The notes under the pieces were generated by a model. It saw only the letters and a program-made list of their open reading frames with translations. It made no database searches and was not told the DNA's origin. From Lysinibacillus sp. JNUCC-52 (GTDB lineage: Bacteria; Bacillota; Bacilli; Bacillales_A; Planococcaceae), in the NCBI RefSeq assembly GCF_015999545.1, contig NZ_CP065546.1:186001-250000 (forward strand): 64,000 nt of DNA. Reading direction: 5' to 3'. Both the position numbers and the translations under genes were made by a program. Shown one piece after another: positions 16,019-22,829 of the stretch (the first letter of the stretch is position 1; every line of letters starts with the position of its first letter).

Positions 16019-16330
16019 ATGGAGATTTTCGGACCTGTAATGGATAATGAAACGCGATGTATACATTATCATACTGAAAAAGATATTATCGCGATAAAGT
16101 TTGCATGCTGCGAACGCTATTATCCTTGCTATAAATGTCATGAGGAACATGCCAAACACGCCATTAAACGTTGGCAGCAATCACAATTTAATGTAAAGGC
16201 AATACTTTGTGGACATTGTAAACATGAATTAACAATCCAAGATTATATGGAGTCATCATCTTGCCCGCAATGCATGGCTGCTTTTAATCCACGCTGTGCA
16301 AATCATTATGCTATTTATTTTGAAATGTAA
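16019..16330 (+). CDS. CHY-type zinc finger protein
   Basis: 103 residues from ATG 16019, one base after the ecfT stop, with ggag at 16004-16007. Cys and His pairs are dense: CIHYHTEKD, CCERYYPCYKCHEEHA, ILCGHCKHEL and SSCPQCMAAFNPRCANHY. This is the CHY zinc-finger pattern shared with yeast Hot13. The molecular role in bacteria is not established; zinc binding is likely. Its place as last gene of the biotin operon may be functional or only cotranscription. Confidence 0.8.
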   Translation: MEIFGPVMDNETRCIHYHTEKDIIAIKFACCERYYPCYKCHEEHAKHAIKRWQQSQFNVKAILCGHCKHELTIQDYMESSSCPQCMAAFNPRCANHYAIYFEM

Positions 16331-16359
16331 TGATAAGAGAAGTAATATCATATAATGGG

Positions 16360-16388
16360 TTTACTTTTAAAAGATAATATGCTATACT
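16360..16388 (+). promoter_or_regulatory. Sigma-A promoter of a probable noncoding RNA
   Basis: TTTACT (16360-16365), exactly 17 bases, TATACT (16383-16388). It follows the last gene of the biotin operon and no protein start with a ribosome site follows it before the terminator at 16645. Confidence 0.5.
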
Positions 16389-16394
16389 AATAAT

Positions 16395-16690
16395 CGTGCT
16401 ATTTTGGGTAGCAAATTTCAGTAATCTGGCATTCTGCTTTTTGTTTTTTAGGATACTTATTCACACTGGCGCATGCTTTGGGGCTGCAAGGACGCAAAAG
16501 AAGGTTGGGTTTGCGTTGCTTAAGTTAGAGGGCACACAGTGGAATTTTACCGCGGTGATGAAACGAAAACGTTTCGAAATAATATTCCCCAGATGATTGG
16601 GTTGAGACTTTACAATTTACAGAAATGTTACCTATTAAATACTAAAGGGGTAGTTTCGCAAAAGCGAAGCTGCCCCTTGTCTAATTTTTT
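16395..16690 (+). ncRNA. Candidate structured noncoding RNA, family not recognised
   Basis: A good promoter (16360-16388) and a strong terminator (16645-16690) frame about 290 bases with no convincing reading frame. Possible helices include acgcaaa (16492-16498) with tttgcgt (16510-16516), cgaaac with gtttcg (16564-16577), and the long-range pair cactg/cagtg (16464 and 16536) enclosing the first. The G+C content is higher than in neighbouring intergenic DNA. It shows none of the core sequences of tmRNA, RNase P, SRP RNA, T-boxes or the common riboswitches I know. 6S-type RNA cannot be excluded. Confidence 0.4.
16645..16690 (+). terminator. Terminator after the candidate RNA
   Basis: aaggggtagtttcgc (16645-16659) pairs with gcgaagctgcccctt (16664-16678), using two G-T pairs, with a 4-base loop. 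A T-run follows from 16685. Confidence 0.85.
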
Positions 16691-16729
16691 TGATAATATT
16701 AACAGTAATAATAAATATTTGCCATTTCG

Positions 16730-16765
16730 CACCTGCTTTTTTAAAAAAGGCAGGTGTATTTTTCG
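16730..16765 (+). terminator. Second terminator-like hairpin
   Basis: cacctgc + T-run (16730-16742) pairs with A-run + gcaggtg (up to 16756), followed by tatttttcg. It may act as a backup for the terminator at 16645. Confidence 0.6.
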
Positions 16766-16933
16766 TTTTATTTTCCTAAATAACGACAAAAAACGACAAA
16801 CTATCTCTGGATTATATTACCGTTTACTATTGTGGGAAAATAAGTAATAATGAAGTACAGAGTTTTTTCAAAAATCAAATATATGCTAGTTTGGTTGGAA
16901 AATTCTGAAAAATGATTGAAATGAGGGTGGCAT

Positions 16934-17821
16934 ATGAAACAAGTAAATGATGTATCAATCCCTGTATTGGACCAATTAACAGATGTAGCTCAGCAACAAC
17001 AAAAAGGCTTAGAGGTATTTGTAACACTCTATTCACATGAAAGGTTACTAGTTCGATTAGCAGCTTCTTGCTACGAGGATCAGTATTGGCTATATGGAGA
17101 TTTTTTAATCGGTACATTAACAAATGATTACGAAAAATCTACTACAGGAATTACATTGTGTACTAAAAAAATGGCCAACAAAGATAGCATTATAAAGCAT
17201 GCTTTCAAAGAAATTAGTTCGATGAATGTACAAGAGGATGGAATTCAATTTGTTAGCGATGAACTAGAAATTATTAATAGTAATGAAAATCAAATTTATA
17301 TTAGAATTCCTGCACATTTAGGGCACATAACAACATACATAGAAATAACGATTAATCTTTTTGATCAAATTGCAATGGCTCCAAAAAAGATAGCGATTCA
17401 GTCAATACTAGATAATACGCCAATCGAGTTATTAGCTTATTCAACAGAGCTTATGATTGCACATAAATTTAACTTACTATATCAATACCCAGCATTCGAA
17501 CAAGCGATGAAAGAATACTATGATGTATATTTATTAGCAAGTACACAGAATTTTGAAGGTCGAGTTTTACAAGAGGCTATATCAGATACATTTGACCGAC
17601 ATAAAACAACACTAGAAAAATATCCATCAATGTTCTCTAAACAGCTTTATTTAGACGCTACTAACAACAAGAGATGGCAACAATTAGTTAATCAACAGAC
17701 GTTACCGTTCGATAAAGTACAAAAACTTGTTCATCAATTGTTAGTGCCAATTTATGAGGAAGTAATAGTAGAAAATGAATTTTTTGAAAATTGGGATTAC
17801 AAGCAAGCTATTTGGCGATAA
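16934..17821 (+). CDS. AbiEii/AbiGii-like protein with degenerate nucleotidyltransferase site
   Basis: 295 residues from ATG 16934 (gagggtgg upstream). Overall order matches AbiEii toxins of type IV toxin-antitoxin systems: a front section (ERLLVRLAASCYEDQYWLYG), a strand-rich middle, and a C-terminal ELMIAHKFNLLYQYP...MKEYYDVYLL region (Lys and YYD motif). The catalytic parts are lost: the usual KGG reads YGD, and the R-x-S-x-D-I-D motif reads KSTTGITL, so both metal-binding Asp are gone. No AbiEi antitoxin gene is adjacent. It is probably an inactive or repurposed member. The reading frame is intact, so it is under some constraint or only recently freed. Confidence 0.65.
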   Translation: MKQVNDVSIPVLDQLTDVAQQQQKGLEVFVTLYSHERLLVRLAASCYEDQYWLYGDFLIGTLTNDYEKSTTGITLCTKKMANKDSIIKHAFKEISSMNVQEDGIQFVSDELEIINSNENQIYIRIPAHLGHITTYIEITINLFDQIAMAPKKIAIQSILDNTPIELLAYSTELMIAHKFNLLYQYPAFEQAMKEYYDVYLLASTQNFEGRVLQEAISDTFDRHKTTLEKYPSMFSKQLYLDATNNKRWQQLVNQQTLPFDKVQKLVHQLLVPIYEEVIVENEFFENWDYKQAIWR

Positions 17822-17830
17822 GAAAATGAA

Positions 17831-17868
17831 AAATCCGCGAGCTTAAATAAAGTTCGCGGATTTAAAGA
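17831..17868 (+). terminator. Terminator of the AbiEii-like gene
   Basis: aaatccgcgagc (17831-17842) pairs with gttcgcggattt (17852-17863), one G-T pair. Usable on either strand; the small gene at 17881 ends on its other side. Confidence 0.75.
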
Positions 17869-17880
17869 AAAAAATATGAA

Positions 17881-17952
17881 TTAGTTCGTGTAACATAAAG
17901 AAGTTAAATAACCTAACATTAATAAAAGACCAATACCCATAACGATTGACAT
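17881..17952 (-). CDS. 23-residue hydrophobic peptide
   Basis: An ATG (complement of 17950-17952) stands 7 bases behind a near-perfect ribosome site, aaggaggt (complement of 17960-17967). The product is MSIVMGIGLLLMLGYLTSLC plus YTN, essentially one membrane-spanning stretch. It is similar in type to the tiny membrane proteins common in spore-forming bacteria. The strength of the ribosome site is the main argument; function unknown. Confidence 0.5.
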   Translation of the reverse strand: MSIVMGIGLLLMLGYLTSLCYTN

Positions 17953-18099
17953 ATTTTGTACCTCCTTTTAAAAAACGACACATTTATACATAAATTATTG
18001 TACAATGAAATATAGAAATATGAAACCTTTTATTGGTTGGGACGTATTATATTATAAGAAGAATTACCAATTTGTACATAAAAGAGAAGGTGTTAATTA

Positions 18100-18708
18100 A
18101 TGAAAAAGTGGGTTCAAAAAAGTATCGTCATAATGGTTGCGTTTTTAACATTTGGATTAATTACGCCAACACATGAAATTTGGGACGCATTCGATCATAA
18201 TCCATCTAATCGTGCTTCCATTGGTCCATCACCAGGGACGAGCACTGCCCTAGCAGCTGAGCCAGAAACAATAGCAGATGAAGCGACCGAAATACAGCAC
18301 GAGGCGATTGACTATGGGGCGCTACTTGTTGACGCAGCGAAAGAGCAGTCCTATATGAAGTTTGGAACAAAAATTGGCCCTAAAATTAGCAATGAATTTG
18401 ACTCCATTATCTTCCCTAAAATGGAAGAAGCAATTGCGATGACCGTTGCAAATGTAGAAGACGGATCACTGGCAAATCTCACAATTACAGAAAAACCAAG
18501 TGGTAACTACGGAGAGAAAATCTTCAATATCGTTAATAACGAAACAGGAGATGATTTAATCCGCTTCCACGTACGAACTGAAAAGCGTCCACAAGAAGGC
18601 TATTACTATAACTTCCATTACCATAGTGCCGAGGACAATTTTATGGCTCATAACAATCTTGGTGATATTTACTGGGAAAAAAACACACCACCGAAGTGGT
18701 TGTCATAG
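18100..18708 (+). CDS. YpjP-like secreted protein
   Basis: 202 residues from ATG 18100 (agaaggtg upstream). An N-terminal signal or anchor (SIVIMVAFLTFGLITP) is followed by THEIWDAF, a Ser/Pro/Gly linker and a globular domain with KFGTKIGPKISNEFDSIIFP and a closing YYYNFHYHSAEDNF. This layout matches the YpjP family of Bacillus, whose role is unknown. The family match is from memory. It is a single-gene unit ending in its own terminator. Confidence 0.7.
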   Translation: MKKWVQKSIVIMVAFLTFGLITPTHEIWDAFDHNPSNRASIGPSPGTSTALAAEPETIADEATEIQHEAIDYGALLVDAAKEQSYMKFGTKIGPKISNEFDSIIFPKMEEAIAMTVANVEDGSLANLTITEKPSGNYGEKIFNIVNNETGDDLIRFHVRTEKRPQEGYYYNFHYHSAEDNFMAHNNLGDIYWEKNTPPKWLS

Positions 18709-18716
18709 CATGCTCG

Positions 18717-18750
18717 AAACACTCGTATTTTATGCGAGTGTTTTTTTGTG
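18717..18750 (+). terminator. Terminator of the ypjP-like gene
   Basis: aacactcg and cgagtgtt form the stem (18718-18742) followed by eight T. Confidence 0.85.
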
Positions 18751-18793
18751 CGGAAACGTTGATAATGTTTATAGAAAATCACTAAAGATGAAA

Positions 18794-19000
18794 TTAATAA
18801 TGTAATGCAAGGAGGAGAGTGGAGAAAATACGTGTACCCCAAAAAGTACCCCAAAATCACCATTTTTTGATTTCATAAGATTCTTAATATGAATTTAAAG
18901 TGATGATATCATCCATGAGGTTAGATGCGTGTACCTCATCTTTTTCGAATGAGTGTGCATATACTTTATAAATTGTTTCAGGCGTATCCCGAGAATAAAA
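18794..19000 (-). pseudogene. Decayed tyrosine integrase, C-terminal remnant
   Basis: Reading the minus strand from about 19000 gives SRDTPETIYKVYAHSFEKDE, then VHASNLMDDIITLNSY and TAA (18884-18886). This is the last block of a phage integrase, with the catalytic Tyr in KVYAHSF. The same frame continues past TAA: ESYEIKKW, TGA, FWGTFWGTR and on to a stop at 18794. FWGTxWGT is a usual end of such integrases, so two in-frame stops have appeared. Upstream of about base 19000 similarity is lost. It is a second integrase, unrelated in its tail to the one at the left edge. Confidence 0.7.
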
Positions 19001-19004
19001 TGTA

Positions 19005-19315
19005 TCTTCCTTTTACTTTCCGCCCCATTCAATCGTTACGGTTGCCCTCGGATTATCAGAATACAACTCGAAGGGGAAAGCATTATAAGTACATCTGGGG
19101 TTCGATGCTTGCCATCCCAAAGCTAATTTATGTAGTGAAGTTAACAATATTGCTACTATAAATATGTGATTTACAAAAGCGTTAAAAGGGTCACTGGACC
19201 AGAGTGACCCCAAACCTTCAAATCATGAGGTGTCAAACTGAGAAACTAGCTAAACACTACTATTTATATGATAGTAAAACTATGTTTGTATAGTTCATAG
19301 CCTTTAAAAAAGAAA
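19005..19315. other. Gene-poor stretch beside the integrase remnant
   Basis: No supported gene. A minus-strand frame ends NPRATVTIEWGGK (stop near 19013) and is richer in G+C than its surroundings. It may be the end of another decayed gene but has no start signal or known family. A hairpin gggtcact/agtgaccc at 19187-19209 could act as a terminator on the minus strand. Confidence 0.35.
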
Positions 19316-19348
19316 TAAAAAAAGCTATAACAGCGAGGTCGTTATAGC
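19316..19348 (-). terminator. Terminator downstream of the DUF3231 gene
   Basis: gctataac (19324-19331) and gttatagc (19341-19348) form a perfect stem; on the minus strand it is followed by a run of seven T (complement of 19317-19323). Confidence 0.7.
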
Positions 19349-19448
19349 CAGAGAAAAATTTTGTGTGACAGTGACACATCTATCTTTTCAAGATTGTATT
19401 GAATTTTATACATTAAAAAATAAAAAAGATCCTCAGACGATCTAAATA

Positions 19449-19490
19449 TGACAAGAAACCCCCAGATTTTAACTGGGGGACGGTTTGTCA
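19449..19490 (-). terminator. Hairpin directly after the DUF3231 gene
   Basis: cccccag (19459-19465) and ctggggg (19473-19479) with outer arms tgacaa/ttgtca (19449 and 19485). It lies 18 bases after the stop codon on the minus strand. Confidence 0.65.
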
Positions 19491-19507
19491 GGTAAATAAA
19501 ATAAATA

Positions 19508-20017
19508 TTATTTTTCTGGATAATCTACATGTAATGGTGGTGGTATTAACCAACCTTTATTTTTATTAAGACGTAACAGTTTAGCTCCAAGTTGAGCCTT
19601 AGCAGTATGGAATTGACCATACATTAATGCGATATCTTCGCGAGTAGAGGTGCCCATTGCTTGACTGCAAGCAACTAATCCAGCTGCTAGGTCAGCACTG
19701 AGAGTAGCGCTAATTTCAGGATCGTTAAATTTCGCTCCTGGAGGAATATTTTCCATTCTTGCTACAGGTCTTTCAGGAGATGCAGGTGGTAAAGCAATAC
19801 CATTTGTTTTTAGGATTTTTTCTAATTGTTTTACTTCTTCCCTAGAAAGTTCGATGATATCTTCAATAATTTTTTTCAAATCTTCATCGCCAGCGTGATT
19901 ATAAAATGTTTGATAGCCAGAAATCATACCATAGTCTGCAATTAAGCTTGACCAAACAGCAAATACTTCACCGTAATGTAACGGTTCATTTTTAGGATTT
20001 CCACCAAGAATACCCAT
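19508..20017 (-). CDS. DUF3231 family protein
   Basis: 169 residues; the start ATG (complement of 20015-20017) has aaggatg just upstream, and a longer frame to 20086 has no ribosome site. The product starts MGILGGNPKNEPLHYGEVFA and is mostly helical, with two related ferritin-like helical bundles expected in this family (HYGEVFAVWSSL and later AGLVACSQAMGTS). Family members occur in spore formers, often near coat genes, as here. Function not established. Confidence 0.7.
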   Translation of the reverse strand: MGILGGNPKNEPLHYGEVFAVWSSLIADYGMISGYQTFYNHAGDEDLKKIIEDIIELSREEVKQLEKILKTNGIALPPASPERPVARMENIPPGAKFNDPEISATLSADLAAGLVACSQAMGTSTREDIALMYGQFHTAKAQLGAKLLRLNKNKGWLIPPPLHVDYPEK

Positions 20018-20261
20018 GCTTACACATCCTTTTCTTATTTTAGCTAAAGCAAGGATAGTATGGTTAAAATTTATAAAAAGATACATTAGTAAACAACTTA
20101 AGGAGATTATTTAGTAAACAAAAAAGCCGCAGCGATTGCACACGTTAAAAAGGGCTACTTTAACAACAATGAGACCGTCATTAAGGTGGTTTACTAAGGA
20201 GGTAGATAAGTGCAAGACTAATTAAAATTTAGAAGTACTAAATATAAATGTAACCAAGGGC
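20018..20261. other. Intergenic stretch with a possible gene end
   Basis: No complete gene. A plus-strand frame reads NKKAAAIAHVKKGYFNNNET and ends at a stop near 20196, with no start codon but with aaggag upstream. It may be a relic of a small gene. A second aaggaggt at 20197-20204 leads only to a 3-codon frame. Confidence 0.25.
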
Positions 20262-20302
20262 AATAGAAAAAGTACTTTTGCAATAGGGATACAAAAGTAC
20301 TT
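20262..20302 (-). terminator. Terminator of the coat/adhB operon
   Basis: aagtacttttg (20270-20280) and caaaagtactt (20292-20302) form a perfect 11-bp stem; on the minus strand a T-run follows. Confidence 0.85.
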
Positions 20303-20312
20303 AAACTTATAT

Positions 20313-21449
20313 TTAGGGTTTTAAAACCACTTTTATACAGTCTTCCTGTTTTGTATCGAATATTTCATAACCATGTTTTGCTTTTTCGAGAGGGAGGACA
20401 TGTGTAATGATATCACCTGCACTCACTTTACCATCAGCAATTAAGTTATAGACATGAGGCATGATATGAACAACTGGGGCTTGTCCAGTACGAATCGCTA
20501 CATTACGCTGAAAAATATCTCCGAGTGGGAAGGCGTTGTATCGACCACCATATACACCGGTAATTTGGATAGTTCCACCTTTGCGGACAGCTTGACTGGC
20601 TGTGACAATGGCTCCCATAGCCCCACTTTGAAGTTTTACGCCACTTGCAAGAAATTCGAGAGGCGTCATTTTTCCGCTCATTCCGACACAATCAATGACA
20701 ACGTCAGCCCCTCCTTTAGTAATCTCTTTCAGATATTCACCACAATTTTCATGATCTTCAAAATTAACAATTTCGACGTTATTTGTTTTCTTGGCATGTT
20801 TAAGACGATACCCGATGTAGTCCACTGCGATTACTCTTTCTGCTCCTTTCAACCAAGCAAATTTTTGTGCTAATAGTCCAACAGGTCCACAGCCAAGAAT
20901 AACAACAGTATCTCCTTTCTTTACGCCGGCATTTTCTACACTCCAAAAAGCAGTGGAAGCAGCATCGGCAAGGAGAACTAGACTTTCATCAGGAACTTCA
21001 GATTTCTCTGGAATTTTGAATGGGATAAAATTACCATATGGAACCCTCAAATACTCTGCCTGTCCTCCTGGAAAACCGCCTGTTGTGTCTGAATAACCAA
21101 AGTAGGCACCCATTTCGCCATTATCGTTTGCATTATCACACTGACTTTCCAATTCATGATTGCAATACCAACATTCCCCGCATGCAATATTAAAAGGAAT
21201 GACAACTCGGTCACCCTTTTTAACCTTCGTCACACCTTTACCAACTTCTTCTACAATGCCCATCGGTTCATGGCCAATGACATAGTCTTTTCCAATATTC
21301 GGAATCATTCCATGAATCAAATGCAAGTCGGACCCGCAAATGGCAGTAGTGGTTAAACGAACAATAATATCATCGGCTTTTTTAATTTTTGGGTCTTTTA
21401 CTTCTTTAACCTCAACATTTTTTATGCCTTGAAAAGTGACAGCTTTCAT
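20313..21449 (-). CDS. adhB: Zinc-dependent alcohol/formaldehyde dehydrogenase (AdhB-like)
   Basis: 378 residues from ATG at 21449. Medium-chain dehydrogenase: catalytic zinc ligands Cys in AICGSDLH and the GHEPMG motif; structural zinc from the four Cys in ACGECWYCNHELESQC; NAD-binding GCGPVGLLAQKFAW. The long insertion after residue 100 and VIDCVGMSG are typical of the formaldehyde-dehydrogenase-like branch. Two CotF-like coat protein genes lie directly upstream in one operon. B. subtilis has the similar group yraG-yraF-adhB, so a role during sporulation is likely. Substrate not certain. Confidence 0.82.
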   Translation of the reverse strand: MKAVTFQGIKNVEVKEVKDPKIKKADDIIVRLTTTAICGSDLHLIHGMIPNIGKDYVIGHEPMGIVEEVGKGVTKVKKGDRVVIPFNIACGECWYCNHELESQCDNANDNGEMGAYFGYSDTTGGFPGGQAEYLRVPYGNFIPFKIPEKSEVPDESLVLLADAASTAFWSVENAGVKKGDTVVILGCGPVGLLAQKFAWLKGAERVIAVDYIGYRLKHAKKTNNVEIVNFEDHENCGEYLKEITKGGADVVIDCVGMSGKMTPLEFLASGVKLQSGAMGAIVTASQAVRKGGTIQITGVYGGRYNAFPLGDIFQRNVAIRTGQAPVVHIMPHVYNLIADGKVSAGDIITHVLPLEKAKHGYEIFDTKQEDCIKVVLKP

Positions 21450-21470
21450 TAAAAAATCCCTCTTTTTCTT

Positions 21471-21833
21471 TTATTTTTTCGGTGGGGTAGGGAACATTCC
21501 TTTTCGATTCATACTTTTAGGGAATAAATCCAACTGCGCAATACTAATCGCATTTTCGGCAGATTTAATATCTAGTTCTTTTTGGCCTTTTAGATCATAA
21601 GGTTTTAACCACTCTTTTTTTAACATCAGTTCAGAAATTTCAAAGTATAAATCAACCATGACATCCAGCTGAGTTTTCAGGATTTTCTGAAGAGTAGGGG
21701 AAGCTGTTTCTGTTAAAGCAATTGAAAGATTTCTAATACCCGTCTTGGTTGTTAGTAAAAACTCAAGAGCAACCCCCGAATCAGTTAGTTCAGGCATTCC
21801 AATTGAATTTATAGGATCTAAATAGTCTTCCAT
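21471..21833 (-). CDS. CotF-like spore coat protein (YraF-like)
   Basis: 120 residues; ATG (complement at 21831-21833). The helical stretch TDSGVALEFLLTTKTGIRNL through LTETASPTLQKILKTQLDVM and YFEISELMLKKEWLKPYD is the coat-F four-helix pattern. The C-terminus ends in FPTPPKK. It is the second gene of a coat/dehydrogenase operon, 21 bases before adhB. In B. subtilis the matching gene is yraF. It probably sits in or on the spore coat. Confidence 0.75.
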   Translation of the reverse strand: MEDYLDPINSIGMPELTDSGVALEFLLTTKTGIRNLSIALTETASPTLQKILKTQLDVMVDLYFEISELMLKKEWLKPYDLKGQKELDIKSAENAISIAQLDLFPKSMNRKGMFPTPPKK

Positions 21834-21845
21834 ACAATTGTCCTC

Positions 21846-22055
21846 CTAATATTCTAATTCAGATTTAGAGTAGAGTTTAACCATAGCAGTGAGTGCTGGG
21901 GTAGATAATTTTACATTTTTGACCAATAACGCTCTTAAATCATCATCAAAAACTACACCTTGACTTAGCTTTGATTTAAGTAAACTAGTTGTCATAAAGT
22001 TAATGACTTCATGAAATTCCATTGTTTCATGAAGTGCTAATTTTTTCTCAAACAC
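21846..22055 (-). CDS. Small CotF-like spore coat protein (YraG-like)
   Basis: 69 residues from GTG (complement of 22053-22055), chosen because ggaggt (complement of 22064-22069) precedes it; a TTG at 22103 would add 16 residues without a ribosome site. The sequence FEKKLALHETMEFHEVINFM, then LLKSKLSQGVVFDDDLRALL and STPALTAMVKLYSKSE, is helical and related to the short CotF-like partners. First gene of the operon with the longer coat protein (12 bases on) and adhB. Confidence 0.72.
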   Translation of the reverse strand: MFEKKLALHETMEFHEVINFMTTSLLKSKLSQGVVFDDDLRALLVKNVKLSTPALTAMVKLYSKSELEY

Positions 22056-22103
22056 GTAATTCGCACCTCCAGAATTTTCTTTAAAAAGTCTACCCTGTAG
22101 CAA

Positions 22104-22555
22104 TTTGATTTATACAAATTCGCCTTAGAGATTAAATTTTCTTTCTAAAACTATGTTGATTGCCAGAAAATTAAGGGGCGGTTTTATCAAGATAAATGGA
22201 TGAAAAATCAAAGAGAACTCTGATTTGAAATTGAATTTCCTCCGTTATTTTCATTCTACACATATTCTCTTAATATTTGATGAAAGAGTTACTCTGTTGA
22301 ACTATCTAAAGCCAGACTTACAACTATTGGAGGAGATTTTTTAATTGAAGAAATGAATTGTCAAAACAACGTTCTCTAATGAAAGTGAGGATAGGATACA
22401 TACTTAAAAGCCACAAAACGAAGTTTTTAGTTATTGCATTAAAGGGCGCGATTCCGTAATTAGAATAAGCGCTTGTTTTCATTAAAAGGCCATGAATTAA
22501 AATAGGTTCTCAAAAGAAAGTATATAAATGTTAATTTCTATAAACTATTAAGAGT
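22104..22555. other. Intergenic stretch, nothing recognised
   Basis: About 450 AT-rich bases upstream of the coat operon. It must hold that operon's promoter on the minus strand, expected to be read by a late sporulation sigma factor, but no clear -35/-10 pair could be assigned. Confidence 0.3.
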
Positions 22556-22573
22556 GATAGGGGAGAAATAGAC
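22556..22573 (+). repeat. 18-bp direct repeat, copy 1
   Basis: gataggggagaaatagac; copy 2 at 22731-22748 has one mismatch. Weaker similarity extends about 20 bases to the left of both. The pair brackets the duplicated gene fragment at 22605-22698. Confidence 0.55.
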
Positions 22574-22604
22574 GGCTTATGCTGTCAATTCGCTAAAATT
22601 AAAT

Positions 22605-22698
22605 AGGAGGGGAAGTAACATCTAAAAGGATTGATATGTATGAGCAAATTGAAACAAAGTTTTGTGAAATTAAATAAAATTGATATGTTTTCTCCGTA
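22605..22698 (+). repeat. 94-bp direct repeat, copy 1 (5' end of the polymerase gene)
   Basis: Matches 24132-24225 at 90 of 94 positions. It carries the ribosome site and the first 19 codons of the polysaccharide polymerase gene. Both copies end at ccgta. Confidence 0.85.
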
Positions 22699-22699
22699 A
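22640..22699 (+). pseudogene. Truncated 5' copy of the polymerase gene
   Basis: ATG at 22640 gives MSKLKQSFVKLNKIDMFSP and then TAA exactly where similarity to the intact gene (24167) stops. One substitution (V for G) separates the peptides. It is a relic of a duplication or recombination, although it keeps a ribosome site and could be translated as a 19-residue peptide. Confidence 0.65.
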
Positions 22700-22730
22700 T
22701 AATATAAAGCGCTTCTATATAATCATAAAA

Positions 22731-22748
22731 GATAAGGGAGAAATAGAC
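22731..22748 (+). repeat. 18-bp direct repeat, copy 2
   Basis: gataagggagaaatagac; see copy 1 at 22556-22573. Confidence 0.55.
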
Positions 22749-22829
22749 ATTTTATAATTTAATAATACATTTGTAAAATACTATTAAATACATTTAAAAC
22801 ATAATTTTGTTCTATGTTTGAAGAAAATT

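Noticed and set aside
16536-16560. T-box-like string (gtggaattttaccgcgg) in the candidate RNA
   Set aside because: The T-box core must be contiguous as ggtggnaccgcg; here it is interrupted, no specifier stem fits and no amino-acid gene follows.
16396-16847. Two plus-strand frames (66 and 102 codons) in the candidate RNA region
   Set aside because: No ribosome sites, unnatural composition, and one runs through two terminators. A noncoding RNA is the better reading.
19013-19213. Minus-strand frame ending NPRATVTIEWGGK
   Set aside because: GC-richer and protein-like at its end, but without start signal or family; kept only as a note in the gene-poor stretch.
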